DNA of 64,000 nt, from assembly GCF_018255755.1 (NCBI RefSeq), contig NZ_CP073766.1:8120501-8184500 (forward strand). Direction: 5' to 3'. Each line of letters opens with the position of its first letter. Position 1 is the first letter of the stretch. The stretch is from Chitinophaga sp. HK235 (lineage in GTDB: Bacteria > Bacteroidota > Bacteroidia > Chitinophagales > Chitinophagaceae). The notes under the pieces were generated by a model. The model saw only the letters and a program-made list of their open reading frames with translations. It did not search any database and was not told the DNA's origin. A program made the translations under genes and the position numbers. Below are positions 9,215-17,230 of this stretch, piece after piece.

Positions 9215-10303
9215 ATGAAAAAACTATTTTCCATGCTGCTGCTGTTATGCAGCGTTGTACTGTACCCGTATTACACAAAAGCGCAGCCCAAAGATACCCT
9301 GCCGGTAAGAGGCTTTTGTATTGCAGCACCTACCCAGGCTGTACTGGCTCCGTTTATTAAATTTATCAGCGAGGAGCTGGCCCCGCGTAATATCAATACC
9401 CTGGTATTGCGGGTAGATTTTAATTATGAATTTACCTCTCATCCGGAGCTGAGAGACCCTGGTGCGCTGACGAAAGCCCAGGTCAAAGAGCTGGTGAAGG
9501 TCTGTAAACAGCATCATATCCGTCTGATCCCGCAGATCAACCTGTTGGGGCATCAGTCGTGGGCTACTACCACTATGAACCTGCTCAGAGTGTATCCCGA
9601 ATTTGATGAGACTCCCTGGGTGAAAATGCCTGCCAAATATGAGTGGCCCAATGCTGATGGTTTGTATTGCAAGAGTTATTGCCCGCTGCATCCGGGTGTG
9701 CACAAGGTGGTATTTGAACTGGTAGATGAGATCTGTGAGGCATTTGAAGCCACCGCCTTTCATGCGGGCATGGACGAGGTATTTTATATCGGAGACAGCA
9801 AATGTCCGCGTTGCAGTGGCCTCGACAAAGCTGAGCTGTATGCCGGCGAAGTATGGACCATTCGTAATCACCTGGCCGGAAAAGGCCGCCAGCTTTGGAT
9901 CTGGGGCGACCGTTTGCTGGATGGTAAAACAACCGGCATGGGTGAATGGGAAGCCAGCATGAACAATACGCACCGCGCCATAGACCTGGTGCCTAAAGAT
10001 ATTATGATCTGCGACTGGCACTATGAGCGGCCTGATAAAACACCGGTATATTTTGCTTCCAAAGGATTAAGTGTTATCACCTGTCCCTGGCGCAAACCCG
10101 CCAATGCCCTATTGCAACTGAAAGATATGTACGATTTCCGCAGCACCGCCACCCCCCAGATGAAACCTCGTTATCAGGGCATGATGCAAACCATCTGGTC
10201 AGATGCCGGCCATTTCCTGGACGAATTTTACGGCAGGGGCAAGCCTCAGGAAGATACGGTAAACACCAGTGCCAACTGCTTCCGGGCTGTGATGCAACCA
10301 TGA
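9215..10303 (+). CDS. Secreted glycoside hydrolase family 20-like protein
   Basis: A protein of about 362 residues with a signal peptide (residues 1-23, ending TKAQ); the ATG at 9215 is the one that gives this peptide. The TIM-barrel pattern of GH20 beta-hexosaminidases is visible: IPQINLLGHQSW near residue 105, and the signature HAGMDEVF with D187-E188 in the position of the catalytic Asp-Glu pair. A GH20-type IWGDRLLDG segment follows. It is short, because the N-terminal GH20b domain is missing, and it has a cysteine-rich insert (CPRCSG). It probably acts in the periplasm or outside the cell on amino-sugar glycans; activity is inferred from the family. Confidence 0.75.
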   Translation: MKKLFSMLLLLCSVVLYPYYTKAQPKDTLPVRGFCIAAPTQAVLAPFIKFISEELAPRNINTLVLRVDFNYEFTSHPELRDPGALTKAQVKELVKVCKQHHIRLIPQINLLGHQSWATTTMNLLRVYPEFDETPWVKMPAKYEWPNADGLYCKSYCPLHPGVHKVVFELVDEICEAFEATAFHAGMDEVFYIGDSKCPRCSGLDKAELYAGEVWTIRNHLAGKGRQLWIWGDRLLDGKTTGMGEWEASMNNTHRAIDLVPKDIMICDWHYERPDKTPVYFASKGLSVITCPWRKPANALLQLKDMYDFRSTATPQMKPRYQGMMQTIWSDAGHFLDEFYGRGKPQEDTVNTSANCFRAVMQP

Positions 10304-10330
10304 TGGATTATGATGGATCATGATAATATG

Positions 10331-10388
10331 ATAAGCGAAGATTAACAGGAGATGAGTTAAGATCATTTTACTTTTAATCTTCGCTTAT
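10331..10388. terminator. Bidirectional hairpin between convergent genes
   Basis: Perfect 14-bp arms (10331-10344 and 10375-10388, ATAAGCGAAGATTA and its complement) sit between the GH20-like gene and the converging AraC gene. Confidence 0.6.
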
Positions 10389-10437
10389 ATCTGCTAATCA
10401 TGTCCTTCATTAGCATTATACCAATCACAGTTACAAT

Positions 10438-11364
10438 TCAGTAATGTTTACGTAATAACGGAATATATATTTCACAGCTTTGTGTACCGTTGAGTGACAT
10501 GAAAAAGTGGTTTCCGCTCATTTTGAAATTACCTTCCTTGCAGTTCTGGTTAATGAAGTTGTACATGGGAATGCCGGCGGTAGCAAAGTCCATGGGAACC
10601 GGCAACCGGAGGAAGTGTCCTCCCGGAATGCGTTTTTTCATCAGGTAAGGAAAGTTATAGTCCATATGATGATGGGCAGCAACAGCCGTGAGGGGGATGC
10701 TGACACCTGCGTAGATGGAGATTTTTTCGTAGTCTGTTACTGGTACGGAGTCGAGTGTGCCGGTGATGACTTTGGCTTGTGGTACTTCTACCTGTCCGAG
10801 TATTTTGCTGAAGATGCTGTAGTACTGGTTCATTTTGGCAATCATTTCCCCGATGGGGTTCTGGCCGCGTGAGAGCAGGGAGTAGTAGAGCATACTATCG
10901 GGCAGATGTACTTTATCGCCGCGGTCGTACTGAAAGAAATTGCCGAAGATATCTGTACCAGCGACGGTGGTGATAGCCTGGATGATCTGAATGGTCCTTT
11001 TTTCGTTGGGCAGTTCCGATATACGGCGAAACTCTTTGGGGCTTTCCTTAAAATGCTGTTTGAAAGCTTTGCTGAAAGCCGCAGTGGTGGCATAACCACA
11101 AAGGTCGGCAATGACACCGATGGAGTGACCACTATGTCGGAGTAGACCGGCGGAGAGTTCGAGGCGATGACGTTTTACATAATGCCAGAAGGGTTCTCCC
11201 ATATAGTCTGCGAAGCTGTGATAGAAGTAGGAGTAAGAGATTCCCAGGCGGTCAGACACATCTTTGATGCTGAAAACATCGCTTACATGGTCATCAGCAA
11301 AGGAAAGTCCTTGCAGGGCAAGCTGTTCAAGTTGTTGTTTGGTAGGATTGGCGGATTTTGACAT
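10438..11364 (-). CDS. AraC-family regulator with N-terminal HTH and GyrI-like effector domain
   Basis: A transcriptional regulator of 308 residues. The AraC HTH comes first: helix-turn-helix one is at about 30-51 (IKDVSDRLGISYSYFYHSF) and the second is around 82-103 (IGVIADLCGYATTAAFSKAF). The remaining 180 residues resemble the GyrI/SOUL-like effector-binding domain found at the C-terminus of Rob/SoxS-like regulators, which binds small hydrophobic ligands. Its neighbours, a GH20-like protein and small envelope proteins, do not tell the target. It is transcribed away from a 330-bp AT-rich upstream region. Confidence 0.85.
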   Translation of the reverse strand: MSKSANPTKQQLEQLALQGLSFADDHVSDVFSIKDVSDRLGISYSYFYHSFADYMGEPFWHYVKRHRLELSAGLLRHSGHSIGVIADLCGYATTAAFSKAFKQHFKESPKEFRRISELPNEKRTIQIIQAITTVAGTDIFGNFFQYDRGDKVHLPDSMLYYSLLSRGQNPIGEMIAKMNQYYSIFSKILGQVEVPQAKVITGTLDSVPVTDYEKISIYAGVSIPLTAVAAHHHMDYNFPYLMKKRIPGGHFLRLPVPMDFATAGIPMYNFINQNCKEGNFKMSGNHFFMSLNGTQSCEIYIPLLRKHY

Positions 11365-11697
11365 ACACGGTTTTTGGTTACTTCATGGGATGTTTTGGGT
11401 GGTGTTACTTCCTTATAAGACTTATCAGGGCGCGGTTGATTGAACTTATCAACCAATTTAATTTTTTTTGAGCGTAACGTCCTTGTTTTTTTGAAAAAAA
11501 AATTAAAGATTGACAACCAATGATCTATAACGTGAAAGCTTGAATTTTTGTTCCGCTGATGTAATTTTTCCAGTCGATTTACCCCCAATGTTACTAACAA
11601 TTTGCATCAAAAAAAGCCAGAATGGACAAATTTTTCTCTGTCTGATTCAATAATTTTAGCCATAGGGTTATTTAACCAGGAACGCCATTAAAAGACA
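11365..11697. other. Intergenic region between divergent genes
   Basis: This AT-rich stretch separates the AraC gene from the TTG-start lipoprotein gene. A short inverted repeat (GGTTGAT at 11434-11440, ATCAACC at 11448-11454) could be an operator or part of a leader hairpin. No gene or clear promoter consensus was recognised. Confidence 0.4.
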
Positions 11698-12096
11698 TTG
11701 CAACTTTCATCTTACATCCGATATTTAGTCCTGCCATTACTCTTAGGGGGATGTGCCAGCAGTGATACTGTACAGGACGGGGTTGTGCCGTTACAGGAGT
11801 CCGGCAGCAGTCTTGCCACGGTATTGTATATACTGGTGCCCTTGTTGTTACTGCTGGGGACAGTGCTCTATCTATGCTGGAGGGTACTGGTCCATCAGCG
11901 GAAATCATTGTTGGCGGCAGAGGTGAATCTTCACCAGCAGGAGATCCGGTCGGCTTCCCTGGTATTCCAGTTGAGGGAAGCTACCCGAAAGTATAAGGAG
12001 TTGCAGGAAAGGCTGAACAGCCTGCAGTTGCAGAATCATAAAGACCCCAACGGACCGGCACGGGATGCCGGCGGATTACCTGAAGATCAGGGGTAA
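11698..12096 (+). CDS. Small lipoprotein with a membrane helix and coiled coil (unknown)
   Basis: A 132-residue protein that I do not recognise. The only start that keeps the signal sequence is TTG at 11698; there is no in-frame ATG near it. Residues 1-20 form a lipoprotein signal with lipobox LLGGC. A second strong hydrophobic segment at about 41-63 would span the membrane, and residues 70-110 are charged and heptad-like (coiled coil), ending in a polar tail. A lipid anchor together with a transmembrane helix is odd. It may instead be a polytopic membrane protein with a first helix that is not cleaved. It is 54 bases upstream of the DsrE-like gene. Confidence 0.5.
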   Translation: MQLSSYIRYLVLPLLLGGCASSDTVQDGVVPLQESGSSLATVLYILVPLLLLLGTVLYLCWRVLVHQRKSLLAAEVNLHQQEIRSASLVFQLREATRKYKELQERLNSLQLQNHKDPNGPARDAGGLPEDQG

Positions 12097-12150
12097 CATC
12101 CACCAGTATTTTTTTTCTTGTATTACCTGTATTTCAGTAGGTTTGTTCCC

Positions 12151-12498
12151 ATGAAAGTAGTTTTCCAGATCACTTCTTCCACCCCGGAGGCCCAGAAAGC
12201 CATGTTGGGACAGTTAAACAACCTGCTCCAGTATTATCATGACCGGCAGGTGCGTATAACCGTGGAAGTAGTAGTGCATGGAGATGCCTATGGACTGTTG
12301 TTTGCTGCCGGCAATCCCCTGGCCGGCAGGGTGGAGGATCTTTACGACAGGGCCGTCAGCTGGCTGATCTGCCAGAACACAATCAATGGTAAACAGCTGC
12401 AGATGGACCAGCTGCTTTCCTTTGTGCAGGTAGTGCCGGCAGCGGTAGCCCACCTGGTAGAAAGACAGGCTGAAGGATGGTCGTATATCCGTTGTTGA
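12151..12498 (+). CDS. DsrE/DsrF-like small protein
   Basis: A cytoplasmic protein of about 115 residues that fits the DsrE/DsrF/YchN fold: a beta strand (KVVFQITSS), a helix with an HDRQ turn, a second strand (ITVEVVVHGDAYGLLF), and a C-terminal strand with VQVVPAAVAHLVERQAEGW. Family members bind or relay sulfur or act as small regulators, but many, like this one, lack the usual catalytic cysteine in the second half; only C in LICQNTI is present. The ATG at 12151 is chosen over an upstream TTG. Confidence 0.65.
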   Translation: MKVVFQITSSTPEAQKAMLGQLNNLLQYYHDRQVRITVEVVVHGDAYGLLFAAGNPLAGRVEDLYDRAVSWLICQNTINGKQLQMDQLLSFVQVVPAAVAHLVERQAEGWSYIRC

Positions 12499-12681
12499 TG
12501 GGTTTTTCTCCTTATTTGTTTGATCTGCGTATTACTTAATTGGTTTATTAGTTTATTTTTACATCTTTAACGGCTTTTTGTTGGGGCTGAAACTTTTGTA
12601 AAAGGCCGAACCAAATAAAACTGTTACCAGAGACGTTAAATTAAGCAGTTAATTAGGACTAACCTCTTAAAACCAAATACT

Positions 12682-13548
12682 TTGAAATTGAGAAAATTTA
12701 CCGGAACACTGTTGTTGTCCATGGCTTTACCCATTTTCAGCTTTGCGCAGGATTGGCATATAGGTGCTTTTGCCGGTATTAGTAATTACAGTGGAGATCT
12801 TGTACAGCAAAAGGTAGACATGCGGTATACCCGTCCGGCGCTTGGCCTGCTTGTCAGAAAAGACATCAACCCTTACCTCACCCTTCGTGCCGGATTTACC
12901 TGGGGCATTGCCACTGGTGCCGACAGTACCAACGCATCAGATGCGCTCAAAGCCCGTAACCTCAGTTTTAAATCCAATATTTTTGAAGGCAGCCTGATTG
13001 CGGAAGTTAATTTTCTTGATTTAGATGAAAAAGGATTTACCCCTTACGTGTTCATAGGTGTGGGAGGCTTTGGTTTTGATCCTACGGCCAAAGACATATC
13101 CGGTAACAGGGTGCGTTTACGCCCGCTGGGCACCGAAGGACAGGGCCTTCCGCAGTATCCTCAGCGTCAGCCCTACGATCTTTTTGCTTTCTCCTTCCCG
13201 ATGGGAGCCGGTTTTAAAGCAATGCTCAACGACAACTGGACATTGGGTTTTGAAATAGGTTTAAGGCCTACCACCACGGATTACCTGGATGATGTAAGTA
13301 CTAACTACGTAGACCAGAACACGCTGTTGGCCTACCGTGGTCAGAAAGCGGTAGACATGGCCTTCCGTGGCGACGAACTTACCGGCAAACAAACCCCCGG
13401 CGTATATCCGTCAGATGGTAGTCAACGTGGCTCTGCCAAACATAAAGACTGGTATGCCTTCTCTGGCATTACCATTACCTATCGCCTCGGTGGCGGAAGT
13501 GGCGGATGGGGTAAGGTGAAAGCCACCAGATGCCCGGTCAGACTGTAA
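12682..13548 (+). CDS. Outer-membrane beta-barrel protein, DUF6089-like
   Basis: A protein of 288 residues with a signal peptide (about 1-22, ending SFAQ) and alternating amphipathic beta strands with aromatic ends. The opening DWHIGAFAGISNYSGDL and the later FTPYVFIGVGGFGFDP are typical of the Bacteroidota DUF6089/OmpW-like barrels that sit in the outer membrane. The start is a TTG at 12682; the next in-frame ATG lies inside the signal peptide and would destroy it. The C-terminal part contains a flexible loop with repeated polar residues before GITITYRLGGG. Its function is unknown beyond being an envelope barrel. Confidence 0.78.
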   Translation: MKLRKFTGTLLLSMALPIFSFAQDWHIGAFAGISNYSGDLVQQKVDMRYTRPALGLLVRKDINPYLTLRAGFTWGIATGADSTNASDALKARNLSFKSNIFEGSLIAEVNFLDLDEKGFTPYVFIGVGGFGFDPTAKDISGNRVRLRPLGTEGQGLPQYPQRQPYDLFAFSFPMGAGFKAMLNDNWTLGFEIGLRPTTTDYLDDVSTNYVDQNTLLAYRGQKAVDMAFRGDELTGKQTPGVYPSDGSQRGSAKHKDWYAFSGITITYRLGGGSGGWGKVKATRCPVRL

Positions 13549-13606
13549 CGGTGACGAATACTGATTTTTCTGATACTCCTGATAGGGAGATTAATGTAGA
13601 AGATTA

Positions 13607-13670
13607 ATATCGAAGATAAAAGCGAAGCCCTCATTGACACCAATGAGGGCTTCGCTTTTATCTTCGATAT
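13607..13670. terminator. Very long perfect hairpin downstream of the DUF6089-like gene
   Basis: Arms of 30 bp (13607-13636 and 13641-13670) are perfectly complementary around a four-base ACAC loop. No U-tract follows directly. The stretch 13671-13950 beyond it holds only a second hairpin and no gene I can support. Confidence 0.6.
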
Positions 13671-13765
13671 CAGGAACATCAGAAGAATCATCCATCACAG
13701 TTGGCATAATGTTTGACAAACTCGACCTGACTTTCAACCCCCAATAAAGTCCATTTATAAACTGT

Positions 13766-13796
13766 ATCCCGGCCCTGTTGAGCCGGGATTTTTTTA
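13766..13796 (+). terminator. Intrinsic terminator
   Basis: An 8-bp GC-rich stem (ATCCCGGC at 13766-13773, GCCGGGAT at 13782-13789) is followed directly by a run of T. This is the classical layout for plus-strand transcription and probably acts as a backup to the long hairpin upstream. Confidence 0.7.
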
Positions 13797-13950
13797 TTGG
13801 CATAGTTGTTGAATTTATTTGTTTAAACAGGTAAAGAATCGCAGCCACCAGCTTAAAGTAGCCGGAGAATGGTTCACAAATCGCGGAGAGAGTAATGAAA
13901 CAAGATGACTGTAAAATAAGCTGGTATGCATTCACCTGTATTTATTAAAA

Positions 13951-14292
13951 ATGAGTAGTGCCATGAAGAAGATCATATATTTAGCTGTGCTGATGTTGTT
14001 GGTTGGTACTGTCAGCTTATTTGCACAGCATCGCCCACCGGCACCACCACTGCCGCCAGCGCCTCCGGTCCCAAGGCATCTTCCGCATCCGCCGCTGCCA
14101 CCAAGACCGCCGTTTCCGCCAAGGCCTCTGAGACCACCGCATCTGCACCGGCCACCGAGACCAATTCCACCAGGACACCGCAAACACTACAAAAAACACA
14201 AACACCATCATCACAAATACAGGTATAGCTACGCCGGATATCCGGGCGCTTATTACGCTTCCAATACCGTCGTTACACTGTATAACCTGTAA
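13951..14292 (+). CDS. Small secreted Pro/His-rich protein
   Basis: A 113-residue exported peptide of low complexity. A signal peptide (MKKIIYLAVLMLLV to LFAQ) is followed by about 40 residues dominated by proline with interspersed R, H and L, then a basic His/Lys tract (KHYKKHKHHHHK) and a Tyr/Gly-rich tail. An ATG at 13963 is an equally good start. The composition suggests a surface or periplasmic polypeptide that could bind metal through the histidine cluster; this is inference, as I recognise no domain. It pairs with a similar small protein 55 bases downstream. Confidence 0.65.
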   Translation: MSSAMKKIIYLAVLMLLVGTVSLFAQHRPPAPPLPPAPPVPRHLPHPPLPPRPPFPPRPLRPPHLHRPPRPIPPGHRKHYKKHKHHHHKYRYSYAGYPGAYYASNTVVTLYNL

Positions 14293-14346
14293 GAACAACA
14301 CACTACAACATTTATTTGCCAACCGATCTTAAAAAAAACCAAAAAC

Positions 14347-14664
14347 ATGAAAAAAGTATTCCTCCTCATGCTGCTCCTGGGTGGCACAGTAGCAACTACT
14401 TATGCCCAAAGAGGCTGGGGCCACGGCTATGGACATGAAAAACATTGCGACAAATGGGAACGTAAATACTGGAAGGAAAGAGACAGGGACTGCCGCCGCT
14501 GGGAAGACGACGATTGTTATCGCCCGAGAAGAAGGGTGGTATATGCAGAACCAGCCTATTACCCGGTAGCAGTACCGGTACCGGTTCCGCCACCACCTCC
14601 AAGACCATACTACGCACCAAGACCCAGAGCGGTTTTCCACGCAGGTGTGACCATTGCCAATTGA
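14347..14664 (+). CDS. Small secreted basic/proline-rich protein
   Basis: A 105-residue exported protein with a signal peptide ending TTYAQ. The mature part has a Gly/His/Trp-rich start (GWGHGYGHEKH), a highly charged middle (alternating R, K, D, E and W) with two cysteines, and a Pro/Val/Tyr-rich tail (VPVPPPPPRPYY). No known domain is visible. Size, signal and composition resemble the upstream gene, so the two may be a functional pair. A terminator follows directly. Confidence 0.65.
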   Translation: MKKVFLLMLLLGGTVATTYAQRGWGHGYGHEKHCDKWERKYWKERDRDCRRWEDDDCYRPRRRVVYAEPAYYPVAVPVPVPPPPPRPYYAPRPRAVFHAGVTIAN

Positions 14665-14686
14665 TAACTGAGGACAGATAAATGGG

Positions 14687-14720
14687 ATGCCTCCTGGTAT
14701 AATACCAGGGGGCATTTTTT
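14687..14720 (+). terminator. Intrinsic terminator
   Basis: A 14-bp stem (14687-14700 with 14702-14715, one G-U pair; the tip would open as a small loop) is followed by a T run, just after the small basic protein gene. Confidence 0.75.
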
Positions 14721-14772
14721 ATTGCGGCGCGGGATCTTTACTTTTGTTGACTGGTTTATTAGAATATTTAAC

Positions 14773-16695
14773 ATGGCATATAAAAATCTCAGGCATTTTA
14801 TAGAGAAACTGGAACAGGAAGGTGAACTGTTGCGCATCAGCACATTTGTAGACCCAAAGCTCGAAATAGCGGAAATTACCGACAGGGTAAGTAAAATGCC
14901 CGGCGGGGGCAAAGCCCTGCTGTTTGAAAATACCGGCTATGATTTCCCGGTACTGATCAACTCCATGGGCAGCTATAAACGTATGTGCATGGCTCTGGGC
15001 GTACAGGAACTGGATGATGTGACCAGGGAAATAGAAGATCTCTTTAAAATGCTGTCCAAACCCAAGGAGAGCATCCTCGACAAACTGGCCATGCTGCCCA
15101 AGCTGGGACAGTTTGCCTCCTGGATGCCCAAGGTAGTCAGCGGCAAAGGCAGCTGCCAGGAAGTAGTAATGGCTAACCCCGATTTAGGAAAGCTGCCCGT
15201 ACTCACCTGCTGGCCCAAAGACGGCGGCCCCTTTATCACCCTGCCCGTGATACATACCAAAGATCCTCTCACCGGCAGCCGCAACGTAGGCATGTACCGC
15301 ATGCAGGTCTTCGAAAAAGATATGACCGGCATGCACTGGCACAAACACAAGGTATCGGCCAAACACTTCATGGAATATAAAAAGCTGAATAAACGGATGC
15401 CGGTAGCAGTAGTGCTGGGCGGCGATCCGGTATATACTTATTCGGCCACCGCACCACTCCCCGAAAACGTGGATGAATACATGCTGGCAGGCTTCCTCCG
15501 TAAAAAGAAGGTAGAACTGGTAAAATGTATCACCCAGCCGGAGATAGAAGTGCCGGCAGATGCAGACTTTGTGATCGAAGGATATGTAGACCCTGGGGAA
15601 GACCTGATATGGGAAGGCCCGTTTGGTGACCATACCGGTTATTATTCACTGGCCGACTGGTACCCCCGCTTCCATGTAACCGCCATCACCCATCGTAAAG
15701 ATGCCGTATATCCGTCTACGATAGTAGGTATCCCACCACAGGAAGACGCCTGGATTGGTAAAGCCACCGAGCGTATTTTCCTGGCACCTATCAAAATGAC
15801 GCTGGTACCCGAGATCATCAACATGGAAATGCCGGTGGAAGGTGTATTCCATAACCTGGTAATCGCCCAGATCAAAAAAGACTATGCCGGCCAGGCACAG
15901 AAAGTGATGAATGCCATGTGGGGCGCCGGACAAATGATGTTTAACAAAATACTGGTCGTTTCTGATGAAGGTGAAGATATAACGGATTATAAAAAGCTGG
16001 CGCAGTACGTGTTCCGTCATCTCAATCCTGCTACAGACATCTACCTGAGCCAGGGCCCAATGGACGTATTGGACCACTCTTGTTCCAAAATGGGCTTTGG
16101 TGGTAAAATGTGCATCGACGGTACCCGTAAATACGAGGAAGAAACAGATAATACCTACCTGGAGGCAGCCGCCCCGCGTGATATAGACAAAGCTTCTATC
16201 ATGCAGCAGTTTCCGGAGATAAAGGATATCAACAGCAGCCTGCTGGCCATGGATATCCCCTGTATCCTTGTTGCTGTACAGAAAAACCGTCCTTTCCATG
16301 TACGGGAACTGAATGAGCAGCTGTATGCCCTGCCGGTGCTGGCAGGTGTGAAAATGGTGCTGTATGTGGAGCATACAGTAGACGTGACCGACCTGGCATC
16401 CGCCCTGTGGCGTTTCTGTAATAACATGGACCCTAAACGCGACAGTTTTGTGATCAACAAACCTGCAGGCCAGGCTGGCCGCTATATTGGCGCCATTGGT
16501 ATGGACGGGACGTTGAAAACCAGGCTGCTCGATAATTTCGAACGTGACTGGCCTAACATCATTGTGGCTGATGACGCTACTATCCGTAAGGTGGATGCCA
16601 TCTGGAAGGACCTGCAGATAGGCCCCTTTGTGGCTTCACCTTCCCTTAAATATAAACATCAGATCTATGGAGAAGAAGCTGTGGTGGAGCAGTAG
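14773..16695 (+). CDS. UbiD-family decarboxylase (menaquinone biosynthesis type)
   Basis: A cytoplasmic prenylated-FMN-dependent decarboxylase of about 640 residues, longer than E. coli UbiD (about 500) but usual for the Bacteroidota menaquinone-type branch. The family hallmarks are visible: NVGMYRMQVF and HWHKHK in the middle of the protein, then the EGPFGDHTGYYS signature with the catalytic Glu-rich region, and GIPPQEDAWIGKATERIF. The ATG at 14773 (MAYKNLRHFIEKLEQ) is typical. In quinone synthesis it removes the ring carboxylate. The cofactor-making UbiX partner is not in this window. It overlaps the next gene by 29 bases. Confidence 0.9.
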   Translation: MAYKNLRHFIEKLEQEGELLRISTFVDPKLEIAEITDRVSKMPGGGKALLFENTGYDFPVLINSMGSYKRMCMALGVQELDDVTREIEDLFKMLSKPKESILDKLAMLPKLGQFASWMPKVVSGKGSCQEVVMANPDLGKLPVLTCWPKDGGPFITLPVIHTKDPLTGSRNVGMYRMQVFEKDMTGMHWHKHKVSAKHFMEYKKLNKRMPVAVVLGGDPVYTYSATAPLPENVDEYMLAGFLRKKKVELVKCITQPEIEVPADADFVIEGYVDPGEDLIWEGPFGDHTGYYSLADWYPRFHVTAITHRKDAVYPSTIVGIPPQEDAWIGKATERIFLAPIKMTLVPEIINMEMPVEGVFHNLVIAQIKKDYAGQAQKVMNAMWGAGQMMFNKILVVSDEGEDITDYKKLAQYVFRHLNPATDIYLSQGPMDVLDHSCSKMGFGGKMCIDGTRKYEEETDNTYLEAAAPRDIDKASIMQQFPEIKDINSSLLAMDIPCILVAVQKNRPFHVRELNEQLYALPVLAGVKMVLYVEHTVDVTDLASALWRFCNNMDPKRDSFVINKPAGQAGRYIGAIGMDGTLKTRLLDNFERDWPNIIVADDATIRKVDAIWKDLQIGPFVASPSLKYKHQIYGEEAVVEQ

Positions 16696-17158
16696 CCTTG
16701 TGCTGCTCCTCCTGCTGGCAGGCAGTGTGACCACTGCTGCGCAGGTACGTCCTGCTGATTTCGGGATGCTCAATAAACTCGCCGGCACCTGGGTATACAA
16801 AACCCGGAGAGGCACGGTAGTGGAGACCTGGAGCCGGGCCAACGACTCTACCTGGGCCGGCAAGACCTGGCGGGTCGCAGGGGCTGATAGTGCCCTGCAG
16901 CAATCTGTTCAGCTGGTGCGCCACGGCAATGATATCTTCTTTATTCCAGCCTATGTGGGCCTGACTTCTCCGTTGCCCATACGGTTGAAACTACGGGTGT
17001 TGAAAGTGATCGGTTTTGTGGCAGAAGACCTGGAGAATGATTTCCCGCAGAAGGTGACCTACCGGTTTAAAGATGAAGATCATCTGGAAGCCAGGGTAAT
17101 AGGGAAGAGGGACGGGACTACGGAAGAGTATATTTTCCCGTACCAAAGAGCAGAATAA
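16667..17158 (+). CDS. Secreted DUF6265-like protein
   Basis: A protein of about 163 residues with a signal peptide (roughly 1-27, ending TTAAQ) followed by a lipocalin-like small barrel: LNKLAGTWVYKTRRGTVVETW is the usual DUF6265 opening, and the end RVIGKRDGTTEEYIFPYQRAE fits too. These are periplasmic proteins of unknown function. The start at 16667 lies inside the last codons of the decarboxylase gene (29-base overlap, different frame), so the two are probably coexpressed. It converges on prfC across a 54-bp palindrome. Confidence 0.75.
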   Translation: MEKKLWWSSSLVLLLLLAGSVTTAAQVRPADFGMLNKLAGTWVYKTRRGTVVETWSRANDSTWAGKTWRVAGADSALQQSVQLVRHGNDIFFIPAYVGLTSPLPIRLKLRVLKVIGFVAEDLENDFPQKVTYRFKDEDHLEARVIGKRDGTTEEYIFPYQRAE

Positions 17159-17166
17159 GCTTATGC

Positions 17167-17220
17167 TAATAAAAAGAGAGAGGGTGTATCACTAGTGATA
17201 CACCCTCTCTCTTTTTATTA
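17167..17220. terminator. 54-bp perfect palindromic terminator
   Basis: Both halves are exactly complementary with no spacer (centre ACT/AGT), and the outer ends supply a T-rich tail in either direction (CTCTCTTTTTATT). It separates the convergent DUF6265-like and prfC genes and can work both ways. Confidence 0.85.
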
Positions 17221-17230
17221 TTAGATAGAA

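Noticed and set aside
11434..11454. GGTTGAT/ATCAACC inverted repeat as a defined AraC operator
   Set aside because: A single seven-base pair could arise by chance, and AraC proteins usually bind direct rather than inverted repeats.
13591..13935. A 114-codon minus-strand frame after the DUF6089-like gene
   Set aside because: It runs through both arms of the long hairpin and a second terminator, so it is explained by the palindrome rather than by coding.
13932..14322. Long antisense frames rich in Gly and Trp opposite the two small secreted protein genes
   Set aside because: They are mirror images of the proline- and histidine-rich plus-strand codons; only the plus strand has signal peptides.
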